This document shows positions 19,410 through 30,132 of a stretch of DNA of 64,000 nucleotides, piece after piece (within the stretch, counting starts at the first letter, position 1; each line of letters opens with the position of its first letter). The position numbers were made by a program, and so were the translations under genes. Source of the stretch: Pyrenopolyporus hunteri (taxonomy: Eukaryota; Ascomycota; Sordariomycetes; Xylariales; Hypoxylaceae); assembly GCA_902806595.1 (NCBI GenBank), contig CADCXC010000008.1, forward strand, positions 186,001-250,000, read 5' to 3'. The notes beneath the pieces were generated by a model. The model ran no database searches and was not told the origin of the DNA. It worked only from the letters and a program-made list of their open reading frames with translations.

Positions 19410-19936
19410 TATATGTCCGCAGGATTTCTATTGTTCAAAGTGGGGCGTAAGGCACCAAGGCATCAAACTTTACTATAAAAGGTTAGTATGTACTATCCCA
19501 TACAAATTAATATTAAGGATACTTACCTACCTACCTATACTACCTAATTACAACCGCTGGCCGCCAGTATCGCGGTACCCCCTAATTCTATTATACCTAT
19601 CGATAGAGACAGCGTATATAGCTATAATCGTGACATAATTCGGGAAAATGCTTATAGGTCGATTGTACGAATTTTCTTTCGTCTTTCGTCAAATCAGGTT
19701 CTCTTAGGACAGCGTGTTGTATCCGTATTTGAAAGCTCTTCGAAAGCTTTAATAGTATACGGTGACGTACTAGTAGTATTATTTCTTCCGAATCTAGAGT
19801 GGTATTTTCAAGGCCTTACTTTGTACCTTCGCATACTAATTCATATGAGAGAGTACCTACTAGCTCTTTCTAGTAAAGTTTGATGCCTGGCGCCTTGGCG
19901 ACCCACTTTGAACAATAGAAATCCTGCGGACATATA
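19410..19936. mobile_element. Short TIR element, probable MITE or decayed DNA transposon
   Basis: Two inverted copies face each other: 19410-19475 and 19871-19936 (66 bases each). The outer 35 bases match perfectly, starting TATATGTCCGCAGG on the left; the inner part shows substitutions and one-base gaps. Weaker similarity continues inward for roughly 50 more bases on each side, so each arm is about 115-120 bases. The outer TATA on both sides could be a TA (or TATA) target-site duplication, as for Tc1/mariner-type elements. The roughly 290-base core encodes nothing and includes a TACC-repeat near 19526-19538. Some arm differences are TpA against CpA, in line with RIP. No second copy is present in the window. 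Confidence 0.75.
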
Positions 19937-21332
19937 TTTTCAAGTAATTAAGTAGGTACCTGCCCTATGTGCCCGGGCAGGTAGGTACATATGTGCCTGC
20001 TTAATGCTGCCCTCAGCCTCAGGACTGCGGGGTCGTCGCGAGGGAAGGTGCCCAGGTCCCGCGTTGTCGGGTCAAAGCCGGACCGGCACTGTGTGGCTCG
20101 TGCAAAGTTCTTCCCCTACCTTACCTAACCTTCCTTACCCAGACGCACTGCACCTCTTTTCTCGGCTTTGACCCCATTGAAAATCCATTTGTGGTGCCCG
20201 TCAGATCAGATCAGATCAATATTTCTTCCCTTCCAAGACACACCAGCCATTGCACGAGGAGCTTCCTTCCCCCTCCAAACCCTTTCGCCATAACATAAAT
20301 CTACCTACCTCTTACCCGCGCACGCATTCCACCCAAATAATTTCTAGCTGCATCACGGTATCGCGGCAATTACCCTGATCTTCAGCCTCTTTTCGCCTCT
20401 TTTCGAGCCGAAAGCATTTCGAGCTCACCAAAATAAAAATAAAAACTCCCTCACGAATACGCCCACGAAACTCGTCTCGCCTCGTCTCTGTTACTAGAAC
20501 GGGCCGCCTCCATCCTCGGTCTCCCTTCCCGTGGTCTATCACCAATCCCGTCCTCTTCGTTTTACCTCGCGTTGCCTCCCTCCCTGCGGTCTATTAGTAA
20601 CCAGAAGATCCCCCTGAATATTCCACAGCGCGATCTCGTCTTGTGCGCCTTGGGTGCTTCGAGCATTTATCATATCGATTACTTGGTCAACACGATCTTC
20701 CACGACCCCGGAAATCTTCATTCGGCGAAGGTACGTCTACGTGTCTACGCACCCACCCACGGTGTGGATGTGGCCCTCCCACGTTTTTGACCTCGACTTT
20801 CGCTCTCGGAACTACTATGCTATTTGTCTTGGTTTCGCTTGGAAACCTCCCATTGGTGCCTGTTCTGGAGGTCGAGAGCCTTTCGTTGCCGGCGGGACCC
20901 GCATCCTACCACTTCCGAGTTGCACTCAGCTTCCACGTTAAGATACTTCAAACCTTTCGCTGGATTTGCGCTGACCGAGTTCTGTATTATAGCGTCGCTC
21001 AGCCTTTGACATACCCACAACTCTGTCCATTCGACAAACCCCGAAAGTTTCTCGGCTTCTTTTAAGCCGAAAATAAAAAGGCGACCCTCTTACGTACCAG
21101 CAAAGAGTCCTCGCAACGGAACCGACCCTCCAAACTAGGCACATGAAAGCCTGCCGCCTATAAAACCCTACTCTTTTACGCTCGCCCACATCTTATCGCA
21201 ACCACACCCACTAGCGTATTGCCCGTCGGTGGTACATGATATACACAAAAATCAAGCACCCCGTGAAATACATACCAAAGGCACATCCCTAGGACTCGTC
21301 TGCAATCAGGTTCTCTAAACCCCACAGCAAAA
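19937..21332. promoter_or_regulatory. Upstream region of DHH1, pyrimidine-rich, probably with a long 5' UTR
   Basis: No coding frame with family features is seen. From about 20100 to 21330 the plus strand is rich in C and T (for example CTTCCCCCTCCAAACC), typical of long transcribed leaders in filamentous fungi. A GATCA tandem (CAGATCAGATCAGATCAA) lies at 20203-20219. A 5'-UTR intron is possible but not resolved. Confidence 0.45.
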
Positions 21333-22965
21333 ATGACGGACGCTTTAGCAGCACAATTACGAGGCTCGACCCTCAATGATACCCCTCAAAATGAAGACTG
21401 GAAGAAAAGCCTCAACCTCCCTGCTCGGGACAACAGGCAACAAACCGAGGTTCGTATCCATATCTTTGGAAGGCTAAGAGGCGAGCTGACCTGATCCCTA
21501 GGACGTAACGAACACTAAAGGCTTGGAATGGGAGGATTTTAACCTGAAGCGAGATCTGTTAATGGGAATCTTCGAAGCCGGCTTTGAAAAACCATCACCT
21601 ATCCAAGAGGAATCCATCCCGGTAGCCCTGACGGGACGTGATATCCTAGCAAGAGCCAAGAACGGTACCGGCAAGACAGCAGCTTTCGTCGTACCCGCTC
21701 TGGAACGAATAAACCCCAAAGTCAACAAGATTCAGTGCTTAATCCTGGTGCCGACGCGAGAACTCGCGATGCAGACATCTCAAGTTTGCAAGACCCTCGG
21801 CAAACACCTTGGAATCAACGTCATGGTCACAACCGGAGGCACCACTCTCCGCGATGATATCGTCCGTCTACAGGATCCTGTCCACATAGTAGTGGGCACT
21901 CCCGGCCGTATTCTCGACCTGGCTGGCAAGAACGTTGCCGATCTCAGCGAATGTCCCATGTTCATTATGGACGAAGCCGATAAACTGCTCTCGATCGAGT
22001 TCACCCCTGTCATCGAACAGCTGCTCCAATTCCACCCAAAAGACCGTCAAATCATGCTCTTCTCGGCCACGTTTCCTTTGTCTGTTAAGGATTTCTCTGA
22101 TAAGAACATGGATAGACCTTACGAGATTAACCTGATGGACGAGCTCACCCTGCGCGGTATCACTCAATACTACGCTTTTGTCGAGGAGAAGCAGAAGGTC
22201 CATTGCCTAAACACCTTATTCTCTAAGCTCCAAATCAACCAGTCTATCATATTCTGTAACTCGACCAACCGCGTAGAGCTTTTAGCCAAGAAGATAACGG
22301 AGCTAGGCTATTCATGTTTCTACAGTCATGCCAAGATGGCCCAGCACGCACGAAACCGAGTTTTCCACGACTTCCGCAATGGCGTCTGTCGTAACCTCGT
22401 ATGTTCCGACCTCTTAACCCGTGGTATCGACATTCAGGCGGTGAACGTCGTCATCAACTTCGACTTCCCGAAGAACGCGGAGACCTACCTGCATCGCATC
22501 GGACGTTCTGGGCGGTACGGCCACCTTGGTTTGGCTATTAATCTGATCAACTGGGACGACCGCTTCAATCTGTACAATATCGAAAAGGATCTAGGCACCG
22601 AGATTCAGCCCATCCCGGCCACAATCGACAAGAGCTTATACGTTTACGAGAACCCCGAGAGCATCCCTCGCCCCATCAATTCGTATGTCGCAAAGACCGC
22701 AAACCCTGGCGCCCAGTCCAACTCGGGCGATTTGCCGTCGCAACAATCCAACAGCCTCGCCCAATCTCAGGGTAGAGGGCAGGGTGCTCAAGGCGGCCGC
22801 AGCGGCCACTTCAACGACCCCCCTTCCTCATACCAATCATCCAACAACCGTGGAGCAGGTCGCGGCGGTCGTGGCGGTAATCGAGGCCGGGGATGGCGCG
22901 GTGCTTACAACGGCTCCGGCGGCCGGGGCGGCGGTGGCCGCGGCCAGAGTCAACCCGCCCAATAA
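21333..22965 (+). CDS. DHH1: ATP-dependent RNA helicase Dhh1 (DDX6 family), two exons
   Basis: Exons 21333-21449 and 21502-22965, 526 residues; the intron (GTTCGT to CCTAG, 52 nt, CTGAC/CTGAT branch) falls in phase 0. The first exon encodes 39 residues (MTDALAAQLRGS start). Helicase motifs in order: Q motif GFEKPSPIQEESIP, Walker A AKNGTGKT (91-98), PTRELA, TPGRILDL, DEAD (196-199), SAT (227-229), and HRIGRSGR (370-377). The NLMDELTLRGITQYYAFV and RGIDIQAVNVVINFDFPKNAETYLHRIGRSGRYGHLG-type context is specific to the Dhh1/DDX6 group. It activates decapping and represses translation in P-bodies. The tail from about residue 440 is Gln/Asn-rich, then Arg-Gly-Gly-rich, a disordered region common in fungal orthologues. 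GTTCGT is a weak donor, but the join restores the expected N-terminus. Confidence 0.93.
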
Positions 22966-25062
22966 ACCTAGACTACAATACCGAACGCGCCCAGGCCCCC
23001 TTCACAAGAAACTTAACATCCACTGGGGTCTCTAGGGTTTCGTCCTATTTGCACTGTACATATGTTCTGGATTCTTTCTGCGATTTGTAACATACCCATT
23101 ATGACTTTGTTGGTCCCTTGGTTTCCAATCGTTTCCCGATCTCATGGAGGAGATTCTTTAAGCATTCGACGACGTGAGACCGAGTTACTTGACGTTTGGA
23201 CGATTCGGGGGAAGGGGAAAAAATACGGCGTTGGGCGTTTTAACCACCTAGATTAGGTGGTCGGCATCGGCTAATTCTTCAGCGGCATGGATGGTGTGTG
23301 TGTACCCGGTGACGAGGAATGACCGCGAAGAAAAGGGCTATACTACGTGGGCGGACCACGATCGGCCGTCGTCTCCTATAAGCATTTTCCGCCCGACTAC
23401 TCGCCTTCTCGACCAAGCTTGGTTCGAAGGTTTACCATATCCGACTTAGAGCAGTGTTTGGCGAGCAACGTCGCTAAATACCAACATACTCGAGGACAAC
23501 AGATACTAGGACAACAGAATATGTCTGTCTATCCCGGAGGCGCTCGATACACAATTGTTATCCCACTGCGATGACCCCTTCGCAGGAGCATTAATGCGAT
23601 CAGTCGCAGAGTCTTCAATTTCAACTCGCAACAATTTATTCAATACGAAAGAAAGAATTGTTGTCCAAAGATATCCACAAATATCGAAGGACGAACAGTT
23701 CAACTAGCCCAATCACGAATTGCTAGCATATTTTGGAAGTGAACTCGGTTACGGTGATCACTTATCTCCGTAACTAGGAGCCGTCAAGCACTACCCGTTG
23801 GTATTCAACCGAAACCCGTCTATATACCAGGTAGGCTCAGTTACCATACGGCTACGGTCACTCTTGCTTCGAAACGGTACATTTGGCACCGGGAGTCCTT
23901 TTCGACAATCTCAGCTTCCGGGTGAGGCCTTGCCAAAAGAGTGAGAATACTAAAGAAAAAAAAAGCACTTAGAAAAAGAAGAAAAAAAAATGGAGGGAAC
24001 GCTAGATGAACCAGATAGTTTTCGAACTAGTTCACAGGCCTTTATGTATGTAAGGTACCTATACGGGACCAGTAGGCTAGATAGTTCACTGAGCAAATTG
24101 TGGTGGCTGCCAGGGCCATCATTTTCCTTTCATCTGTTTGTACCGATCTCTTGTGAATGTTTGTGACTGTCGTTTATGTTAAATCATGTAGAGGCCCCCA
24201 TCATCACCTTGGATCTAGTGTCGTTGACATATTTCCTGTATATACTATTCATATTGTTTGCGCCATGCATAACAAGACACATCAGCTATGAGTGGCTTGC
24301 GGTGAAGCCAGAGCAATGCGTCTAGAGAATCTCGGGGCAAAACCTAAGCTCCTCAGTTGGAGGAGCGTAAGATCGATCTTCGGATGGAATGAGAGCCAGA
24401 TGACATGGAAATACTGTCGAAAAAGCCCAATTTAAAATCCGATTAAATCGCTGGATATAAGAGTGGTAGCCATTAAGCAAGAGATTTTCATAGGATAACC
24501 GGTTAGGTATCTAGACTTAGGTATCAGAGACTGGTACAAAGTTGAGATTCCATGCAAGTTTAGATAAACACGTCTCGCGTACGTCTTAGAGCTGCCATTT
24601 TTGCCCCTGGTGAGAGACATTCTAACGTGTTCATTACCAACCTGCGTTCAGTGCCTTGGGTACCTCATAAGACTATGATGGCGGGATTAACTCAAAGAGA
24701 CTGTCTCATCCTAGGGACCTAGATAAGTTAGGCCAAAGAATAGGTGCATAAAAACTAAGGGTGGATGTATTTGTAAATTCTTGTCACGAAGATTTGAGGC
24801 AGCAGTAAAGAAACAATGAACGGAGGGGAAAAAAAAAATTCGATAGGAAAAAAAAACTTGAAAATGGGCATCGAAATTTTATGGTAAGGTTCACGCACAG
24901 GCCAATAAAAATCTTTGCACAGCTTCCCTACTGCGTAGAGGAAAAACGCCATGGCCGCGCTCTCTCACCTTAACGCACCCGCCTGACAAGACAAATTCAG
25001 GAGTGTGTTCAGGGTTTGCACCTTCCAAGCTTTGTTTCATAAAATACCATCATAAAATAACA
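22966..25062. other. Intergenic between DHH1 and the MSS116-like gene
   Basis: 2.1 kb. The first 250 bases are likely the DHH1 3' UTR. Purine/A-rich runs occur at 23950-23995 and 24825-24860. No RNA gene, repeat or coding frame with family features was found. Confidence 0.4.
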
Positions 25063-27093
25063 ATGCAGCGACACGTACAAAAATACCTAAGGTGCATACC
25101 TCATTCGGGTAACTTGGTAGGTACCAGTACCGGAATACCTTGTATAAGACCTATAACGCCTATAACACCTCGATTCAGACAGCGGCAGCTGCAATCTTCT
25201 GTTTCCATTTCTCACCTTTCTACAACAATTCTCCCTTTTTCCACACAACACCAACCAGAGTCCGCAGAGACCGTCACGATGCAAGAAGACCAAAACACTC
25301 AGGCCAAGCGCAATCATCGCTTCTTCGGGAGAGGCAGGAGACATCGAAATGGCCCCCGAGGTCCTGGGCCCAGTTCAAACGCTCTACAGCCTCTGGTCGC
25401 TGGAGGCTCTATTCCGCCCAGCAGCCACAGTACAGGCCGTGCCTCAAGATCCTTTTCTACCGCAAACACTCTCCGGGATGCTGCATCAGACAGCCCGAAG
25501 AGTATCAATAGAGATGCAGACCCAGATGTAGATGCAGATGCAGATGCAGATACAGATACACCGGCCTTCAAAGAACTGGCCAAAGATAATCTTATCGACC
25601 CCGTCTTGCTGAAAACCGTCACGGAAGACATGGGCTTCCAGCGGATGACGCCGGTACAAGCGGCTACTATCCACCCGCTCCTAACAGACGGCCATGATAT
25701 GCTAGCGCAAGCAAAGACAGGAACGGGCAAGACCGTCGCCTTCTTACTACCGGCCATCCAGAAGATGCTCCGTCGCGATCCATCCCTCAATGGCAATGTC
25801 TCCGTCCTTGTCCTCTCCCCAACAAGGGAGCTGGCACTCCAGATCGCCGCCGAGGCACGCGCCCTCCTCCAGAATTTTGCGCAGTACTCAGTCGGCGTCG
25901 CCATCGGCGGCACCAAAAAACCTACGGAACTAAATAACATCATGCGAGGTTGTGATATCCTGGTCGCTACCCCAGGCCGCCTCTTGGATCATCTCAGCGA
26001 ACCGGGAAGCCAGGTGGCTAAGAAGCTGCAATATCTTGACACGCTAGTTTTAGACGAAGCCGATCGGCTATTAGACATGGGCTTCCTCAAACCTCTGGAG
26101 GAAATTGTCAAGTACCTGCCCGAAAGGGCCGTCAAGGAGAGGCAGAGCCTGCTATTCTCGGCAACTATCGCCAGCCACGTCCAGAAAGTAGCTCAGCTAG
26201 TCCTTTCAAAGGACTACAAGTACATTTCCACCATCCCAGAAGGCGAGTTGGGCACGCACGAGCGCGTTCCTCAACATCTCGTCGTAGCACCTACATTCTC
26301 GGACGTGGTCCCCGCGCTGATCGGCGCAATCCGCGAAGAGCTTGCAATTCTAGGGAGCGATGACTTCAAGGCCATAGTCTTCGTGCCAACTGCACGAGTT
26401 GTCGACTTCTACGCTGAGGTTCTGCAGAAAATTCCTGGCTTGCCGCCTACCGTCAGTCTCCACTCCCGACTGGCGCAAGGTAAACGGACCAGAATCACAC
26501 AGGAGTTTCGGGAGGCCCGAAGCTCTATTCTCATCGCGACTGACGTCGTAGCCCGGGGCATGGACTTCCCCTCGGTCACAAACGTCTTTCAAGCAGGCAT
26601 CCCTTCCGATAAGGAGTCTTATATCCACCGACTTGGACGGACTGCCCGGGCGGGCGCGGAAGGACGGGGCCATTTCATTATTGCGTCCGGGGAGACGCCG
26701 TACAAGGAAAAGGTACTAAAGGACATCACGTTCGTGGAAACACAACCGGACTTACGCGCCCGCAAAGAGGTACTGGAAATTGCGCGGTCGCTCGAGCCGA
26801 GGGTACAAGAAATGGCCTACCAGGGTTGGCTCGGTTACTACAAGTCCTACACCAAACCGTTGGGCTGGGATGTCAATCAATTAGTCGCTGAAGCGAACAA
26901 ATTTGCGCTTGAAGGCCTCGGAGCGCCTGAGATACCGGCATTGAAGAAACCCGTAGTCGGAAAAATGGGACTCAAAGGTGTGCCGGGGATTAGAATTGCT
27001 CCCCTAGTCGCACGTGGGCACCCACGACCCCGAGACGAAGACGTGCCCCCTAACGGCACGTTGGTTTCCAAAAGGCCGAAATGGGTAAGATAG
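25063..27093 (+). CDS. Mitochondrial DEAD-box RNA helicase, MSS116 type
   Basis: Single exon. The ATG at 25063 gives 676 residues; the frame is open further upstream but only with GTG. Motifs: Q motif MGFQRMTPVQAATI, Walker A AQAKTGTGKT (215-224), SPTRELALQ, TPGRLLDHL, DEAD (331-334), SAT in LFSATI, RGMDFPSV and HRLGRTARAG. The wording, especially MTPVQAATIHPLL and VLDEADRLLDMGF, matches fungal Mss116 homologues, which help splice and translate mitochondrial RNAs. The first 70 residues carry many Arg, Ser and Thr and few acids, as for a mitochondrial presequence. A run of alternating Asp-Ala and Asp-Thr (DADADADADTDT) encoded by a GATGCA repeat near 25525-25560 separates leader and helicase core. 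The C-terminal part ends in a basic tail. Confidence 0.88.
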   Translation: MQRHVQKYLRCIPHSGNLVGTSTGIPCIRPITPITPRFRQRQLQSSVSISHLSTTILPFSTQHQPESAETVTMQEDQNTQAKRNHRFFGRGRRHRNGPRGPGPSSNALQPLVAGGSIPPSSHSTGRASRSFSTANTLRDAASDSPKSINRDADPDVDADADADTDTPAFKELAKDNLIDPVLLKTVTEDMGFQRMTPVQAATIHPLLTDGHDMLAQAKTGTGKTVAFLLPAIQKMLRRDPSLNGNVSVLVLSPTRELALQIAAEARALLQNFAQYSVGVAIGGTKKPTELNNIMRGCDILVATPGRLLDHLSEPGSQVAKKLQYLDTLVLDEADRLLDMGFLKPLEEIVKYLPERAVKERQSLLFSATIASHVQKVAQLVLSKDYKYISTIPEGELGTHERVPQHLVVAPTFSDVVPALIGAIREELAILGSDDFKAIVFVPTARVVDFYAEVLQKIPGLPPTVSLHSRLAQGKRTRITQEFREARSSILIATDVVARGMDFPSVTNVFQAGIPSDKESYIHRLGRTARAGAEGRGHFIIASGETPYKEKVLKDITFVETQPDLRARKEVLEIARSLEPRVQEMAYQGWLGYYKSYTKPLGWDVNQLVAEANKFALEGLGAPEIPALKKPVVGKMGLKGVPGIRIAPLVARGHPRPRDEDVPPNGTLVSKRPKWVR

Positions 27094-28851
27094 GAAACGG
27101 TAAAGGCGTCTTTGAGCAAAAAATATGCGCAGTTTTCAAGGAGACTAATGCTGCCTGGGTACCACGCTCTCGAGGTTACGCCAGGCCTATAGTATCATCT
27201 GTCTGCCAGATTTTTCGGTTCAAAAGCCAACAGTGCTGAGACACCAGAGATATCAGTGAGTGTTACGACACATTCAATGATGGGGAGCAATGCTAACCAT
27301 GTAAGCAGCTACTCAACCAAAACTATACCTTTTGGCCAACCCACGTAGGAATCGTGGTCAAGGGTCTCTGCCTTCCGGTATTGCGCCGGTCAGGCCCCAG
27401 AGCAGGAAGATAGATTTGTACCATTACGGAGAGGTGGAATTAGATCACGGGAGCCCTAAAGAATAGGTGGCTCCCGTACTGCGATAGCTAATATAAGATA
27501 CTGTCTGCAGCGTAGGCCTAACTTTCCATCGAAGAGGAAGCTTGTATGCCCTGATGAGCGTATAACCAATCGCATCGTCAAGGGTTTAGGTGTCTTCTCT
27601 TCTATTTTTGTTCAGTAGTTGAGGTCCGCGACACCCATGGTTTTTCTAATCTGCTAACCCAGTCAAGGTGATCCATTTTTATATAGAGCCCCTTATCACC
27701 ACGCCATCTACCCAAGCAAGTAGGTATCTGGGTAGTTCTCGCCGGCATCACCACATCTTACCCAAATTCAAACCCTCGTACATCCCAATCTCACCGCCGT
27801 CTTTCTCACTTTCGCTCTCCGACCCAGGGCCCTCTTTCCCACGACTAAGAATCCGTTAACGAACTAGCCCTATCTCCCTCTCCGTTCTCCTCATCGTCGC
27901 CATAGCTATAGCATCTGTTAAGTAGGCACATATAGTTGTCGTAATAGCACACCTTCTCCTTTTTCATAGACGTCCTTCCCCCCTTCTCCTCTTCTCCTTT
28001 CCCCGTGAAGATTCGATTTGACGGTGCCCATTACGCGAAATCGACTAGTAAGGGGAACGGGGAAAATTGGGCTAGTTTGAGTTGGGGGGGTTAGGGTTAC
28101 GTATAAGAGATCGGTCTCGATTTTTAATATATAGTTACTTAGATATATACAGAGAGGAAGAGGGAAAATGGGGTAAAATAGAGATAGGATACGCGATGCT
28201 AGGTAGGTGGATAGGTAGGTAGATTAGGAGATAACGCCGACGCCCACAGGGTTGGGGTGGGAAAGTCCACGGCGACGAGCAGAAGGAAATAAATTTGGGG
28301 AGACTCAATTTTCTTGTCTATGATTCCTATTTTAATTCCGTTCTCTATTTTCCATTTTCTGTTGCGCCGAGCTATAAGATACCTACGCGGTCGGCTAGTC
28401 GATAGACTGTAAGGAGTTTAAGTCTCACGTTGGCCCGTCGTCATCATAACCCCGACTAACGCTGACGCATTCGACTCCTCTGGTCCTCTTCTTCGTTTTC
28501 GGAGCTATAATGAGGGGCTCTGCTTTCCTTTATGTTTCCTATTGATGATTTCAGATATTTTATAATTATGATCTGAGTGAACGTTGTATCTCGACCCTGA
28601 CGGTTGACTCACCGGGGCTCTCCTGAGCAATTATCTACGCTGGGTAGATGTATTACGAGAACCTATCCACAGAGGTCATGGTATATCAAAACCGAGTTAG
28701 GCCCGAGGCTAATAGGCGACGTCAACACGTCACGGTATTAGCAGTACATATAACATTTGAATTCAAGGGTATCTCTCGTATATCATAACTTGTATCCGTG
28801 ACGCCGCTCTCGTGATGTTACAGATATCCTCATGGCCGCCTCACTATGTGT
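27094..28851. other. Intergenic, partly pyrimidine-rich
   Basis: 1.75 kb between convergent genes. The part 27700-28010 is C/T-rich and looks like a transcribed leader, but no convincing coding frame follows. TAGG repeats occur at 28200-28222. A single GGTTAGGGTTACG lies near 28088, not a telomere array. I name no gene here. Confidence 0.4.
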
Positions 28852-30132
28852 TTATACATGCCTCTCCACGTCTAATAAATATATCTCTGACCCATGGTCT
28901 GTTACTCTGCTTTCAACACGTTGTGGCGAGACCCCACGATTCATCACATCCGGCGTTAGTTCTATCCGCCCTGTCGTATCGATCTGGGGTAGCCGGGGAG
29001 CTTGTTCCCGCAGTTCTATCGACACCTGGTTAGGCCCACTCTGCTGAGCCGAGTCTGGGTGCTTTAAGAGGCCGTGGACTATCTCCGTCGCTATGAAGGG
29101 TATGTTAGGAGACCCGTCGAATCCCGCATTACCACTTTCACTGCCGCTTTTGCTTCTTTTGGCTTTTCTACCCCGTGACGCGTCAGGGCGGGAACCCGCG
29201 GATATCCGCTGATGCGATATGAGGGTCGAGATTTTGTTGACGGCCGATGATTTCGCGATACGGTTGGCCAGAGGCCTGAAGATGGGTAGGCTGGCGCAAA
29301 GTATGGCCACGCCGGTGTGCAAGGCGGCCCACAACTCAGCATTTGAATAGGTTAGGGAGCGCCGACTCGGCTCGTAAGCGAAGATGACTTTTACGATTTC
29401 GGAAATAATGGAGCTAAAAAGGCTGTCAGGACGCCAGTTCTAAGGGAACCCGGCATGGACTGTGAATACTTACAAGGCGCCCAGCAAGAAAATCCCCGAG
29501 ACTACGAATTTCTGTCTTAGCGAGTACCACATCCTCACCACCACGCTCACAGGCAACGTTATAATCCAGACATCGAGGAAGATCTCGCATATGCCGGACA
29601 CGAGCCAAAAGAAGTTGAAGTTGAAGCAGTGCGCCGGGTCGTTCAAAGTGCTAGCTAGACCGGCCTCGAGAGAGTCGCATTTCCGCACCGCGGCGATGGT
29701 ACACCCGACCCACCAGCCGAGAACCAGACCGCCGACGATGAACAACTGGTATCTGAAGGCGGTGCTGACGGCGAAGATACGGTGGTACATGAGCAGGATG
29801 CCCATCTTAGTAGAGCCGGCGACGGCGAAGTAGAGGATGGCGCAGGTGAAGGAGAGCTTGAGGTAGAGGAGATCCGCGGGGGTGTAGACGTAGTTGGGAT
29901 CCGTATTTTCGGACATGCGGAGTCCGTCGGGGTCGGCGGTGTTGCCCCATACGACCAGCGCGACGATGGCCCAGGCGGTTACGAGAGCGAACAGGATGAA
30001 CCAGTCGTCGGCTCTGATACCGGTCCGCGTGAAGATGCGGGTATAGAAGCGGAGGGCGACCGAAATGGTAGCGACGACGATGACGAACCCGTTCACGCCC
30101 CACGTAGCGGTGCGTCTGCTGTCGTCAGCCAT
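28852..30132 (-). CDS. PTH11-like integral membrane protein (fungal rhodopsin domain), two exons
   Basis: Exons 30132-29474 and 29413-28852, 406 residues. The 60-nt intron starts GTAAGT, has a CTGAC branch and ends TTTAG; phase 2 joins LLGAF to SIISEIVKVIFAYEPS. About seven hydrophobic helices are spread over the first 280 residues. Family hallmarks are GIRADDWFILFALVTAW after helix 2, the KMGILLMYHRIF segment in the third-fourth helix region, GWWVGCTIAAV, the conserved CDSLEAG...CFNFNFFWLVSGI stretch and LDVWIITLPVSVV. The hydrophilic tail of about 120 residues has basic and Ser/Gly-rich parts. These are often called PTH11-type GPCR-like proteins; the best known member acts in appressorium development in a plant pathogen, but most are untested. 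There is no CFEM domain in the N-terminus. Confidence 0.85.

Noticed and set aside
21333..27093. DHH1 and the MSS116-like gene as a recent tandem duplication
   Set aside because: They share only general DEAD-box motifs and belong to different, old subfamilies with different targeting.
27545..27560. CTGATGAG as a C/D snoRNA box or hammerhead core
   Set aside because: No matching D box, terminal stem or second core element could be placed near it.
28086..28099. TTAGGG-like sequence as a telomere trace
   Set aside because: Only one or two units; interstitial arrays need many more.
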